A model generated the notes under the pieces. The model searched no databases. It was not told where the DNA came from and worked only from the letters and a program-made list of their open reading frames with translations. Source: Bacteroidota bacterium (GTDB lineage Bacteria > Bacteroidota > Bacteroidia > Flavobacteriales > Weeksellaceae). Taken from it: 22,135 bases of DNA. Where the stretch lies: positions 1 through 22,135 of the forward strand of contig JAEXAR010000016.1 in assembly GCA_023394415.1 (NCBI GenBank), written 5' to 3'. Position 1 is the first letter of the stretch; each line of letters opens with the position of its first letter. Shown here one piece after another: positions 14,974 through 22,135 of the stretch. A program made the position numbers and the translations under genes.

Positions 14974-16101
14974 TCACTCATTTACATATTCATCATTATG
15001 ATGAGTAATTCCATATTCTGTTTCGGCTATCATATAATCGACCACTTTCCGTAAATCGTGGGTTTCGTTGAATACCTTCAACTGTCGATCAGCTCCGGTT
15101 CCTCGTTTTAGAATTTCCCAAACATAATTCACTTCCTCACGACTTCCCAATTCATCCACCACATCATCAATAAAATCCAAAAGTTCTTTTAAAAGTTCTT
15201 CGTAAGGCACGGATTCTTCTTTGCCAAAATCAATAAGCTTTGCGTGGATACCATCTTTCGAGGCGCGCCATTTATTTTCGTTAATTAAAAGCCTGCGATA
15301 ACCTCTAAATGTTAAGTTTTGTTGATGCAGTTTATAAATTTTAGCAGTTAAAGCTTGCATTATGGCCGCAAGACAAACCGTTTCATCTATACGAAGCGGC
15401 ATATCGCAAATCCTGAATTCAATCGTAGGATAGAATGGATGCACCCGTAAATCCCACCAAATTTTCTTCGCATTATCAATGGTTCCGGTCTTAATCATCA
15501 GATTGATATAATCATCAAACTCGGAAACGCTGCTGAAGTAACTTGGAATGCCCGTTCTTGGAAATTTGGCAAAAACTTCTTGCCTGTAAGATTTAAAACC
15601 TGTCGTTCTGCCAATCCAAAATGGGGAATTGGTGGAAAGGGTGTAAATATGAGGCAAAAAGTAACGCATCACATTTTGGATTCTGATGCCTTCTTCACGA
15701 TTCGGAATACCAATATGAACGTGTAAACCGAAGATAAGATTTCCTCTGGCAACATCGCCCATATCATCCACAATTTTATCGTAACGATCGGCAGCTGTTA
15801 TTTTGCTCGATTTCCAGTGTGAAAAAGGATGCGTTCCGCCTCCTGAAACTCTCAAATTTTGATCGTGAGCAGTTTTGATGAGACGTTTACGCAAGCTGTA
15901 AAGTTCATCTTTGGCTTCTTTGATATTCTGGCAAATACCGGTTTCCATTTCGATAACCGATTCGTGCATTTCGTGTTTTAGGTGTTCTTCCAGTGTAGCT
16001 TTTCCACCTTCTATAATTTTGGAGACGTGAGAAACCAAATCACGGCTTTCAGCATCAATAATTTGATATTCTTCCTCAACGCCAATAGTGAAACGGTGCA
16101 T
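14974..16101 (-). CDS. carboxylate-amine ligase, glutamate-cysteine ligase 2 (GCS2/YbdK) family
   Basis: A 375-aa ATP-dependent ligase of the YbdK/GCS2 family, which joins glutamate or another carboxylate to an amine. Family blocks visible are GVEEEYQ (7-13, metal-binding Glu), SGGGTHP (86-92), LHVHIGIP (126-133), the stretch RTTGFKSYRQEVFAKFPRTG, and EFRICDMP (228-235). Length fits the family. Whether it makes gamma-glutamylcysteine or another product cannot be told. No glutathione synthetase (GshB) is seen beside it; ATP-grasp ligases take that position, which argues for a different product. It lies 116 bp after an ATP-grasp gene, in the same direction. Confidence 0.9.
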   Translation of the reverse strand: MHRFTIGVEEEYQIIDAESRDLVSHVSKIIEGGKATLEEHLKHEMHESVIEMETGICQNIKEAKDELYSLRKRLIKTAHDQNLRVSGGGTHPFSHWKSSKITAADRYDKIVDDMGDVARGNLIFGLHVHIGIPNREEGIRIQNVMRYFLPHIYTLSTNSPFWIGRTTGFKSYRQEVFAKFPRTGIPSYFSSVSEFDDYINLMIKTGTIDNAKKIWWDLRVHPFYPTIEFRICDMPLRIDETVCLAAIMQALTAKIYKLHQQNLTFRGYRRLLINENKWRASKDGIHAKLIDFGKEESVPYEELLKELLDFIDDVVDELGSREEVNYVWEILKRGTGADRQLKVFNETHDLRKVVDYMIAETEYGITHHNDEYVNE

Positions 16102-16116
16102 AGTTTTGTGTTTTTA

Positions 16117-16151
16117 AGGTTTGAGTTACGAGTTTCGGGTTTCGAGTTGTG
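16117..16151. repeat. degenerate heptad repeat block
   Basis: Four copies of a 7-bp unit are readable in the gap before the GCS2 gene: GAGTTAC, GAGTTTC, GGGTTTC and GAGTTGT, continuing less clearly into GTTTCC. A related block is at 14943-14965, in the next gap of the same cluster. No coding potential. Confidence 0.5.
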
Positions 16152-16217
16152 TTTCCAGAAAAGAGTTTCATCCTTCAAATGCAGGACAATTCACTTGTGG
16201 CTCAATCACTCAGTCAA

Positions 16218-17168
16218 TTATTTCACAGAATTTTTTACAAAAGTTCCCCACGAAATATTTTGTTTTCCGGGAACATATTCTTTGGCTTTCTCGATGGCAA
16301 ATTTTGCAGCATGCTCCACAATCCAGGCAAAGTTTTCTTCACCTACTGAATTTCGGTCAGCATCAGGAGCAGGATTGCAAAAATCAATCGCATACGGAAT
16401 GCCATCTCTCACAGCAAATTCTACAGTATTGAAATCGTATCCAAGAGCTTCATTCATTTTCAGGGTGAGCTCTTCAATCTGTTTCAGCAGTTTTTCCCTC
16501 GCTTCACCTTCGGTTTTGTGTGTGGTGGCATAGCGCAGATGGTGTGGGTTTCTTGGTTCGTAAGGCATAATGTGAACGTACTTTTTACCAAGGCAATACA
16601 CGCGGTAATAATCTTCAAAAACAATTTCTTCCTGTACCATCATTACGAGTTCTTCGGTTTCGCTCAGTTTATCCCATAAATCCTGTGCGTTTTCACAACG
16701 GTAAACATTGCGCCAACCGCCACCATCGTGAGGTTTCATATAGCACGGAAAACCAACATAGTTGAAAATATAATCCCAATCTAAAGGAAATTTCATGTTT
16801 CTAAAAGAAGTTTCCTGTGTATTGGAAGGCCTTTGATAGGAAGGTAATAACACAGTGTTTGGCAAAGGAATTCCTAATTTTGTCATCAACGCATTGTTGA
16901 AAAACTTCTCATCAGCGCTCCACCAAAAAGGATTATTGATGACGTATGTTCCGCTTACAGCTGCATTTTTAAGATAAGCGCGGTAAAAAGGAACGTCTTG
17001 CGAAATTCTGTCGATAATCACAGCATAACCGTAGTCGGCACCTTGTTCTAATTTGTCGATAGATACGGGTTCTGCAACGATTTCGCCGTTTCCAAGTTCG
17101 TTCACTCTATCAATGAAAGCCCACGGAAAAGTGTCTTCCATGCCGAAAAGGATTCCTATTTTTTTCAT
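16218..17168 (-). CDS. ATP-grasp ligase (D-Ala-D-Ala ligase-like fold)
   Basis: A 316-aa ATP-grasp enzyme, predicted to form an amide bond from a carboxylate (via acyl phosphate) and an amine. The N-terminal domain starts MKKIGILFGMEDTF. The nucleotide-binding Lys is in CYMKPHDGGGW (Lys145), the hinge partner is in MMVQEEIVFEDYYRV, and the Mg-binding end is NTVEFAVRDGIPYAIDFCNP with Glu250, Asp262 and Asn265. The acidic-rich ending PDADRNSVGEENF and the WIVEHA helix close the domain. Substrates cannot be assigned. It lies between the esterase (62 bp upstream) and the GCS2-type ligase, all on one strand. Confidence 0.87.
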   Translation of the reverse strand: MKKIGILFGMEDTFPWAFIDRVNELGNGEIVAEPVSIDKLEQGADYGYAVIIDRISQDVPFYRAYLKNAAVSGTYVINNPFWWSADEKFFNNALMTKLGIPLPNTVLLPSYQRPSNTQETSFRNMKFPLDWDYIFNYVGFPCYMKPHDGGGWRNVYRCENAQDLWDKLSETEELVMMVQEEIVFEDYYRVYCLGKKYVHIMPYEPRNPHHLRYATTHKTEGEAREKLLKQIEELTLKMNEALGYDFNTVEFAVRDGIPYAIDFCNPAPDADRNSVGEENFAWIVEHAAKFAIEKAKEYVPGKQNISWGTFVKNSVK

Positions 17169-17230
17169 AATTTATTTTTTTAATTGTTTAATATTTTAAA
17201 TGGTTCAAGAATTCGATTTAAACTATTTGG

Positions 17231-17944
17231 CTAACCAAAAAACCTACCCACAAACATCGGAAACACCATTCTCCAAAGTGGCCAATCGTGAGAGATCCAT
17301 TTTCTTTCGTCATACCAATGATCGATGCCTTTTTGTGTTAAGATTCCTGCCATTTCTTGTGTTGGGGCAAGGCAAATGTCTTGATCTGAAGTGCTTAAAA
17401 CAATGTGCATATGTTTGTATTTCCAACCTTCGTCATTCTTTACAAATTCTCTCGGACAGTTGAAATAAACCAAATCGTCACTATAACCATCCATAAAACT
17501 GCGGATGGTAAAAGCTCCGGATAGACAAAACAGATGCGACACCAAATCCGGAAAACGGAAAGCAAAATTGGCAGAATGATACCCGCCAAAACTGGCTCCT
17601 GCTACAGCAATACGATGGGTTTGATGCTGTTTCTGCAGATAGGGAACATATTCTTTCACCAAAAACTGAATGAATAGTTCGTAATTTCTGATTCTATCTG
17701 CTGGATGAATATTTTTATCGTAAAGGCTAAGCTTATCAATGGTTTGTATATTGTAAAGCTTTACTTTTCCCTGATCGATAAACCAATTGATACTTTCATT
17801 GAGTTTAAAATCGTGGTTTTGCTTATAAGAGCCCTGTGAAGTAGGAAACATCAAGATTGGATAACCATAGTGTCCTGTAACTTCTACGGGAACGCTAATC
17901 CCAAGAATATGAGAATAGAAATCAGTATGTTCAATGCGGGGCAT
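17231..17944 (-). CDS. alpha/beta-hydrolase esterase (esterase D-like)
   Basis: A 237-aa alpha/beta hydrolase of the putative-esterase family. The nucleophile elbow is GASFGG with Ser118, an acid is likely Asp187 or Asp189 in STSDQD, and His219 lies in WISHDWPLW. It has a compact length and no signal peptide, so it is cytosolic. The hydrophobic ILMFPTSQGSY near residue 32 forms the oxyanion region. It could hydrolyse or transfer an acyl or thioester group of the cluster's product; that is inference from position. A TTG, 19 bp, TAACTTTA promoter lies upstream. Confidence 0.85.
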   Translation of the reverse strand: MPRIEHTDFYSHILGISVPVEVTGHYGYPILMFPTSQGSYKQNHDFKLNESINWFIDQGKVKLYNIQTIDKLSLYDKNIHPADRIRNYELFIQFLVKEYVPYLQKQHQTHRIAVAGASFGGYHSANFAFRFPDLVSHLFCLSGAFTIRSFMDGYSDDLVYFNCPREFVKNDEGWKYKHMHIVLSTSDQDICLAPTQEMAGILTQKGIDHWYDERKWISHDWPLWRMVFPMFVGRFFG

Positions 17945-17966
17945 ATATTCTTTATTTATAATAATT

Positions 17967-17996
17967 TAAAGTTATTCAATGTTGTAATTGTTGCAA
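17967..17996 (-). promoter_or_regulatory. candidate internal promoter of the ligase cluster
   Basis: On the minus strand TTG (17996-17994), a 19-bp spacer and TAACTTTA (17974-17967) approach the Bacteroidota consensus; the last -7 base is A instead of G. It would start transcription before the 17231-17944 esterase and suggests the cluster is not one transcript. Confidence 0.35.
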
Positions 17997-18022
17997 GTAT
18001 TTGGTGCAAATTGTATTGCTCA

Positions 18023-19240
18023 TCAAGTAGTAGGTTTATCTTTTGGAGGCAGAATGTTCAACAAATGCTCGGTTATTTTTTCTGCAGCTTCATCTAATTT
18101 TTCCATAACCTCATTTTCATCAGATGATTTATAAACAATACCCACGTGATAATCAATCGGAAGGAACTTTACCACCTCATTACACTCAAATTCGGTATAA
18201 TCCGGAAACTGGTGTTTGGTAAGTGCAATGATTAAACCGGCGTAAAATCCTGTAGGTTTTTCAACCTCGTAATTTTTATTTTTAAGCAGAGCATCTTCAA
18301 TGCGAGCCCATTCTTTCCAGATATTGATTCCACTTGATGCCTCCACTAAATCGGGAATATGGGCGCCACCAACTCTGGAAGCAGTTTCCAGAAAATACCA
18401 TTTTCCGTCTTCTTTTCCACGGATAAATTCGGTGTGAGTAGCACCATTAACAAGTCCAAAATCTTTCAATACTTTACTGTTAGCTTCTTCCAATGCTTTA
18501 AATTCTTCGGAATACCTTCCCAAAGTTTTGGTACGGAACACACCACCTTCGTGTGAAACCTGCATAGGAGGTGCAAGATATTTTGATGCTGAAGTGAAAA
18601 CCACTTCGTTTTTATAAGTTAAGCTGTCTACGTGAAATACATCGCCGGGTTTAAAGCTTTCGAGCAAAAATTTATGACGTTCTTCTCCCAGATTATTAAT
18701 GATTTCCCAGAGTTCGTCTTTATTATTGAGTTTTTTAATACCGGTTGCGGAAGCTTCTGAACGTGGTTTTAGAACCCAAGGTCCGGGAACTCTATCACAA
18801 AAATCATTCACATCATCGTTGTTGAAAATAGCAGAAAATTCAGGTACGTTAATGTGGTTGTCCTTCGCCATTTGCCTCATCGCTAATTTATCCCTAAAAT
18901 ACCGGTGGGTGGTTTGTCCCATTCCCGGAATTCTAAACGTTTCCCGAATGAGAGCTGCTTTTTCAACATCATAATCGTCCAAAGCAATTACTGCATCAAT
19001 TTTTCGATCCTGCATTAAATGGGAAAATCCCTGTATGAGATGTTCTAAATTCCATACAGAAGGTTTTTCTTCAGTCATATAAAAAACTTCGTCAATGGCA
19101 TGCCAAGGCCAGTTTTTATGCTTAATGTTTTCTGAAGTAATGAGGATAACTTTATTGCCGAGATGATGCATCTCTTCCATAAAATCGTAACCTTTATAAT
19201 AGCAGGAAAGACAGACGATTGTTTTTGCCTCCATATTCAT
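18023..19240 (-). CDS. ATP-grasp ligase (L-amino acid ligase/carboxylase-like)
   Basis: A 405-aa ATP-grasp protein resembling the BacD and carnosine-synthase group that joins amino acids. The N-terminal Rossmann-like domain (1-115) has IVCLSCYYKGYDF and DAVIALDDYDVEKAALI. The nucleotide-binding Lys is in WVLKPRSEASATG (Lys158), the second nucleotide strand is LLESFKPGDVFHVD, and the Mg-binding region is NGATHTEFI (Glu271) and WYFLETASRVGGAHIPDLV (Glu285, Arg289). In the family the R-x-G-G motif follows the catalytic Glu/Asn, as seen here. A C-terminal domain follows. The start could also be Met3 at 19234. The 135-bp gap upstream shows no clear promoter. Substrates unknown. Confidence 0.87.
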   Translation of the reverse strand: MNMEAKTIVCLSCYYKGYDFMEEMHHLGNKVILITSENIKHKNWPWHAIDEVFYMTEEKPSVWNLEHLIQGFSHLMQDRKIDAVIALDDYDVEKAALIRETFRIPGMGQTTHRYFRDKLAMRQMAKDNHINVPEFSAIFNNDDVNDFCDRVPGPWVLKPRSEASATGIKKLNNKDELWEIINNLGEERHKFLLESFKPGDVFHVDSLTYKNEVVFTSASKYLAPPMQVSHEGGVFRTKTLGRYSEEFKALEEANSKVLKDFGLVNGATHTEFIRGKEDGKWYFLETASRVGGAHIPDLVEASSGINIWKEWARIEDALLKNKNYEVEKPTGFYAGLIIALTKHQFPDYTEFECNEVVKFLPIDYHVGIVYKSSDENEVMEKLDEAAEKITEHLLNILPPKDKPTT

Positions 19241-19375
19241 TGATTTTTGTGTTTTAGTGAATTTTCAAAAAAGAATATCATTTTTTGTTTATTAATCAAT
19301 ATCAATTATTAACAATTGTTTCGATTTTGAAATTCCAAATCAATTATAAGGAGAAAATTTTAATTAATCTAATTT

Positions 19376-20803
19376 TTAAAGAAAATTTTTGATGAATTTT
19401 AACAATAATTGCACACCATAGCCGGTTGCGGCTTTTTCTTTGGCATAATTTACATTTCCGAATGCTACACCTGCAATATCAAGATGCGCCCAGTTTGGAT
19501 GACCTTCAATAAACTGCTCCAAAAATTTTGCTGCAACAATGCAATCGCCGATGGGTTTCATTGAAGTATTTTTAAATTCGGCAACATCTGAATTGATATC
19601 ATCTTTCCAAATATCCCAAAGTGGAAGATTCCAGAGTCTTTGGTTGGTTTCGTCACCAGATTTGATCAATAGGTTTTTAAGATTTTCATTATTAGAAAAT
19701 AAAACACCACAGGTGTCTCCGAACATTCTCACTGCGCTTCCTGTGAGTGTCGCCAAATCGATTAGTGCATCGGTTTTATAATTTTTAGAGAGATATGATA
19801 GTCCGTCTGCTAAAGTCATACGTCCTTCTGCATCGGTATTTAAGACTTCAATAGTTTTCCCGTTATATGCTTTAATCACATCACTTGGAAGATAAGCATC
19901 GCGAGAAATGGCATTGTCCGTAATGGGTAGAAGAGCAATAATATTTACCGGAAGGTTTAGATCTGCCGCTGCAATTAAAGTTCCTAAAACTGCAGTAGCG
20001 CCACCCATATCCGATTTCATGTAATGCATATTGTCCGGGTTTTTCAAAGAGATACCGCCTGTATCAAAAAGGACACATTTTCCTACCAAACCTATGGTTT
20101 TGGCATTTTTAGATTGAGACTTGTATTCTAGAATGGTGAAAGCAGCTTCTTTACCACTTCCTTGATTTACGGATACAAATGCACCAAGCCCCAGTTCTTC
20201 GCACTTTTTACGGTTGAAAGAAGTGTATTTTAGTTTTTTTTCTTTGGCTAAATTTTTCAGAAAATCGCTGATCTGGTAAACGTCTTTTGCATTAGCAGGT
20301 TTATTAAGCCAATCCATTGCTGCAAATTGTCCGTTGCAAACGGCCTGAACATTTGTGGAAATTTCGTCGATTTGTTTTTGGGTTAAATTATCAATGTGAA
20401 GTTCAAATTTTTCATTCCAAAACGGATGCTCTTCGGTGAAAGGAAATTTATAGGTCCCTAGAAAAAGACCTTTTAAAAACTCTTCCCATTGGTGTTCATT
20501 AAAAAAATCTGCTGAAATTTTAGTAGCAACACTTTGAAGGGTTTTCTTTTGCGAATTTGAAAATTTATTGGCAATCTGCTGCGCTTCAAAATCATCAAAT
20601 TTATTTTCTCCAAGTCCTATGAGATAAGTTACAGAATCCTCATTCAACAAAGAAAAAACTTCATTTTTCTTCCCATTGAAAAATTGCTGAACCGTTTTGG
20701 GATAAGATTGATTACTTTTCTTCCATAGTTCTTCTGTAAAAAGAATAAAATTCTGTTTGTAGTTTTTTGCAGATTTATTTTTTAATTTAATCATTGGCTT
20801 CAT
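19376..20803 (-). CDS. M17 leucyl aminopeptidase-family protein
   Basis: A 475-aa metallopeptidase with an N-terminal macro-like domain (about 1-170) and the catalytic C-terminal domain. Metal and catalytic residues are in GKCVLFDTGGISLK (Lys242, Asp247, Lys254), YMKSDMGGAT (Asp265) and NTDAEGRM (Asp324, Glu326, Arg328), and all are intact. The family removes N-terminal residues from peptides and acts as a cytosolic hexamer. The start could be Met4 at 20794 rather than 20803. With the upstream start, the gene overlaps the end of the 20787-21914 esterase by 17 bp, implying translational coupling. Within this cluster it may release or trim a ligated amino acid, although it could equally be a housekeeping enzyme. 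Confidence 0.92.
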   Translation of the reverse strand: MKPMIKLKNKSAKNYKQNFILFTEELWKKSNQSYPKTVQQFFNGKKNEVFSLLNEDSVTYLIGLGENKFDDFEAQQIANKFSNSQKKTLQSVATKISADFFNEHQWEEFLKGLFLGTYKFPFTEEHPFWNEKFELHIDNLTQKQIDEISTNVQAVCNGQFAAMDWLNKPANAKDVYQISDFLKNLAKEKKLKYTSFNRKKCEELGLGAFVSVNQGSGKEAAFTILEYKSQSKNAKTIGLVGKCVLFDTGGISLKNPDNMHYMKSDMGGATAVLGTLIAAADLNLPVNIIALLPITDNAISRDAYLPSDVIKAYNGKTIEVLNTDAEGRMTLADGLSYLSKNYKTDALIDLATLTGSAVRMFGDTCGVLFSNNENLKNLLIKSGDETNQRLWNLPLWDIWKDDINSDVAEFKNTSMKPIGDCIVAAKFLEQFIEGHPNWAHLDIAGVAFGNVNYAKEKAATGYGVQLLLKFIKNFL

Positions 20804-21914
20804 ATTCTTGTATGGTGGGGCTTACTTCGGCTGGGTTCTCAATATTATCATAAAATAACCATTCTACGGCTTTCGGAAATTCCTGCGACCAATAGAATTC
20901 GTTGTGGGTGCCTTCTTCGTTAATGCTGGTTCGGAACTCGAAATCGAACAGTTTCTGTTCTTCCCATTTTTTCATTTTTTCTTCGAATACTCGAATTCTT
21001 TGCACCATATTCGAGCCTTCTTTGTCTCCACCATAGATATAAACTTTGGTTTTGTAGGGTATGGTGTAAGAAAACATCGGGAAATTATTATTCGGCTCCA
21101 CCCAAAGTGAAGGTGAAAAAATCATCAGTTTCGAATAGACTTCAGGATAAAGGAAACCACTATAAATACTGATTAATCCTCCTAATGAGCTGCCGCCAAT
21201 TCCTGTAAACTCTCGCTCTTTTTTAGTGCGGTACAGAGCATCAATATAAGGTTTCAAAGTATCGGTAATAAAACGGATGTATTTCTTTCCTTCGGAATTT
21301 TTTGCAACGGCATTATTATCAAAAATATATTCATTAATACGCTCTTCGCTACCGTGTTCAATAGCAATAACGATTAAATCGCCACGACCATATTCTGCAA
21401 GGATAGAGAGTTTTTTATCAATCTGCCAGTTACCGAATGCTGAAGCATCGTTAAATAGATTTTGCGCATCCTGAAGGTATAAAACAGGGTAAGATTTTTC
21501 AGAAGTTTCGTAATCGTATGGTAAAAGTGCCCAAACTTTACGGTATCTGTCAAGTTGAGGGATGTAAAAGTTTTCAGAAATCAGCTCTACCTTCGGGAAA
21601 AATTCTTCTTTGAAAGGTCCCCAGTTCAAACGCCATTTTTCTACAATATCCGCAGTTTGTCCCTGTGTTTTTTCAACTTTACGATTGGGAGTGATATTTC
21701 CATAGCGGTCGAGTTCTACGTTTTCCCAACCACCTTTGGTAAATTTATATTCTATTTTTTCGGGAAGAGTTTTATCATCAATTTCGATGAAAAAAGTATC
21801 GTTATCACTCTGTTTCAGCTGAAAATTGTGGTCTTTAGGATTCCACTTGTTGAAATTTCCGGTGATATAAATTTCTCTATCGTCCACGGCATCGGTTGAT
21901 ACGTTAAATCTCAT
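20787..21914 (-). CDS. esterase-fold protein with N-terminal CBM48-like domain
   Basis: A 375-aa protein in two parts. Residues 1-90 form a beta-rich domain with REIYITGNFNKWNP and EYKFTKGGWENVE, the pattern of the AMPK/CBM48 glycogen-binding family. The rest is an alpha/beta hydrolase of the putative-esterase family: GIGGSSLGGL gives Ser243 in G-x-S-x-G, and EGTHNEFYW gives His337. The aspartate is probably near GGDKEG. No signal peptide is seen, so it is cytosolic. Enterochelin esterases share this two-part layout, though this gene has no siderophore genes nearby. It is the first gene of the cluster and overlaps the aminopeptidase gene by 17 bp. Confidence 0.83.
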   Translation of the reverse strand: MRFNVSTDAVDDREIYITGNFNKWNPKDHNFQLKQSDNDTFFIEIDDKTLPEKIEYKFTKGGWENVELDRYGNITPNRKVEKTQGQTADIVEKWRLNWGPFKEEFFPKVELISENFYIPQLDRYRKVWALLPYDYETSEKSYPVLYLQDAQNLFNDASAFGNWQIDKKLSILAEYGRGDLIVIAIEHGSEERINEYIFDNNAVAKNSEGKKYIRFITDTLKPYIDALYRTKKEREFTGIGGSSLGGLISIYSGFLYPEVYSKLMIFSPSLWVEPNNNFPMFSYTIPYKTKVYIYGGDKEGSNMVQRIRVFEEKMKKWEEQKLFDFEFRTSINEEGTHNEFYWSQEFPKAVEWLFYDNIENPAEVSPTIQEYEAND

Positions 21915-22040
21915 CAGTTTTTATAAATTTTTTTCAAAAGATAAAATTAATCTTTTTTTGTGGATTTCTATTTTGTCTGTTTTCTTTATTTGATTTTTTT
22001 AAAAAAATTAATGAATATCCGTAATTTATCATAATTTTTG

Positions 22041-22048
22041 TATATTTG
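22041..22048 (+). promoter_or_regulatory. candidate transposase promoter -7 box
   Basis: TATATTTG is a perfect TAnnTTTG, 20 bp before the ATG at 22069. No -33 match. The 154-bp gap before it (21915-22068) is A/T-rich and shows no recognisable inverted-repeat end. Confidence 0.4.
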
Positions 22049-22068
22049 TAGTAATCAAACCATTAGAT

Positions 22069-22135
22069 ATGAATTTATTCAGTTTTTCAGCACATTTTGG
22101 GACAGAAGATGATTGTATAAATCATTTTAAATCTG
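22069..22135 (+). CDS. IS1595-family transposase, N-terminal fragment (cut by window edge)
   Basis: An open frame from the ATG at 22069 to the window edge, 22 complete codons: MNLFSFSAHFGTEDDCINHF followed by KS. This matches the start of the IS1595-type transposases I know from flavobacteria, which continue with a zinc-ribbon and a catalytic core. Only the first 22 residues are visible, so intactness, length and the right end of the element cannot be judged. The assignment rests on pattern memory. Confidence 0.5.
   Translation, partial: MNLFSFSAHFGTEDDCINHFKS

Noticed and set aside
14974..16101. Naming the GCS2-family gene gshA or egtA
   Set aside because: Family members use several substrates and no glutathione or ergothioneine partner genes are visible.
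21915..22068. Left inverted-repeat end of the insertion sequence
   Set aside because: No recognisable terminal sequence was found in the gap and the other end is outside the window.

Overview
The window looks like a chromosomal segment of a flavobacterium, most likely Weeksellaceae (Chryseobacterium-like). The support is low G+C content, Bacteroidota-type -7 boxes (TAnnTTTG), a lack of Shine-Dalgarno sites, and gene families such as an OMP_b-brl_3 receptor, a FUSC/YccS protein and typical flavobacterial adenosylhomocysteinase. This was read by eye; no database search was possible.

Region 1 (1-2555) is the most unusual part. A tyrosine recombinase gene (about 1464-2555, +) points away from a row of minus-strand genes. 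Each of those genes is followed on its 3' side by a copy of a ~180-bp imperfect palindrome (1-178 and 668-852). The repeat borders read G|TTA... and ...TAAC. The two ends of each gene-plus-repeat unit are complementary to each other, as integron cassette ends are, although neighbouring units differ there. The two hairpin tips differ by compensating base changes (ATTGT/ACAAT versus ATTAC/GTAAT). A half-site resembling the repeat lies at 1334-1350, between the recombinase and the first unit, where attI sits in an integron. The recombinase lacks room for the insertion typical of IntI and has an extra N-terminal domain. I read this as an integron-like cassette array of Bacteroidota with a non-IntI integrase; activity is inference. 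The array probably continues left of the window.

Region 2 (2676-12787) is mostly housekeeping and envelope genes: an outer-membrane beta-barrel receptor, an L,D-transpeptidase lipoprotein, a coupled pair (aspartyl protease with PDZ domain, then a two-TM protein), ahcY with promoter and terminator, a 4'-phosphopantetheinyl transferase, a FUSC-family membrane protein, and a RelE/ParE toxin-antitoxin pair.

Region 3 (12831-21914, all minus strand) is a nine-kilobase run of eight genes dominated by amide-bond chemistry: a CBM48-like esterase, an M17 aminopeptidase, an ATP-grasp ligase, a second esterase, a second ATP-grasp ligase, a GCS2-type carboxylate-amine ligase, a class I glutamine amidotransferase, and a protein that looks like a circularly permuted ATP-grasp enzyme. 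Together they suggest synthesis, amidation and trimming of a small peptide-like metabolite of unknown identity.

The right edge (22069 onward) holds the start of a probable IS1595-type transposase.
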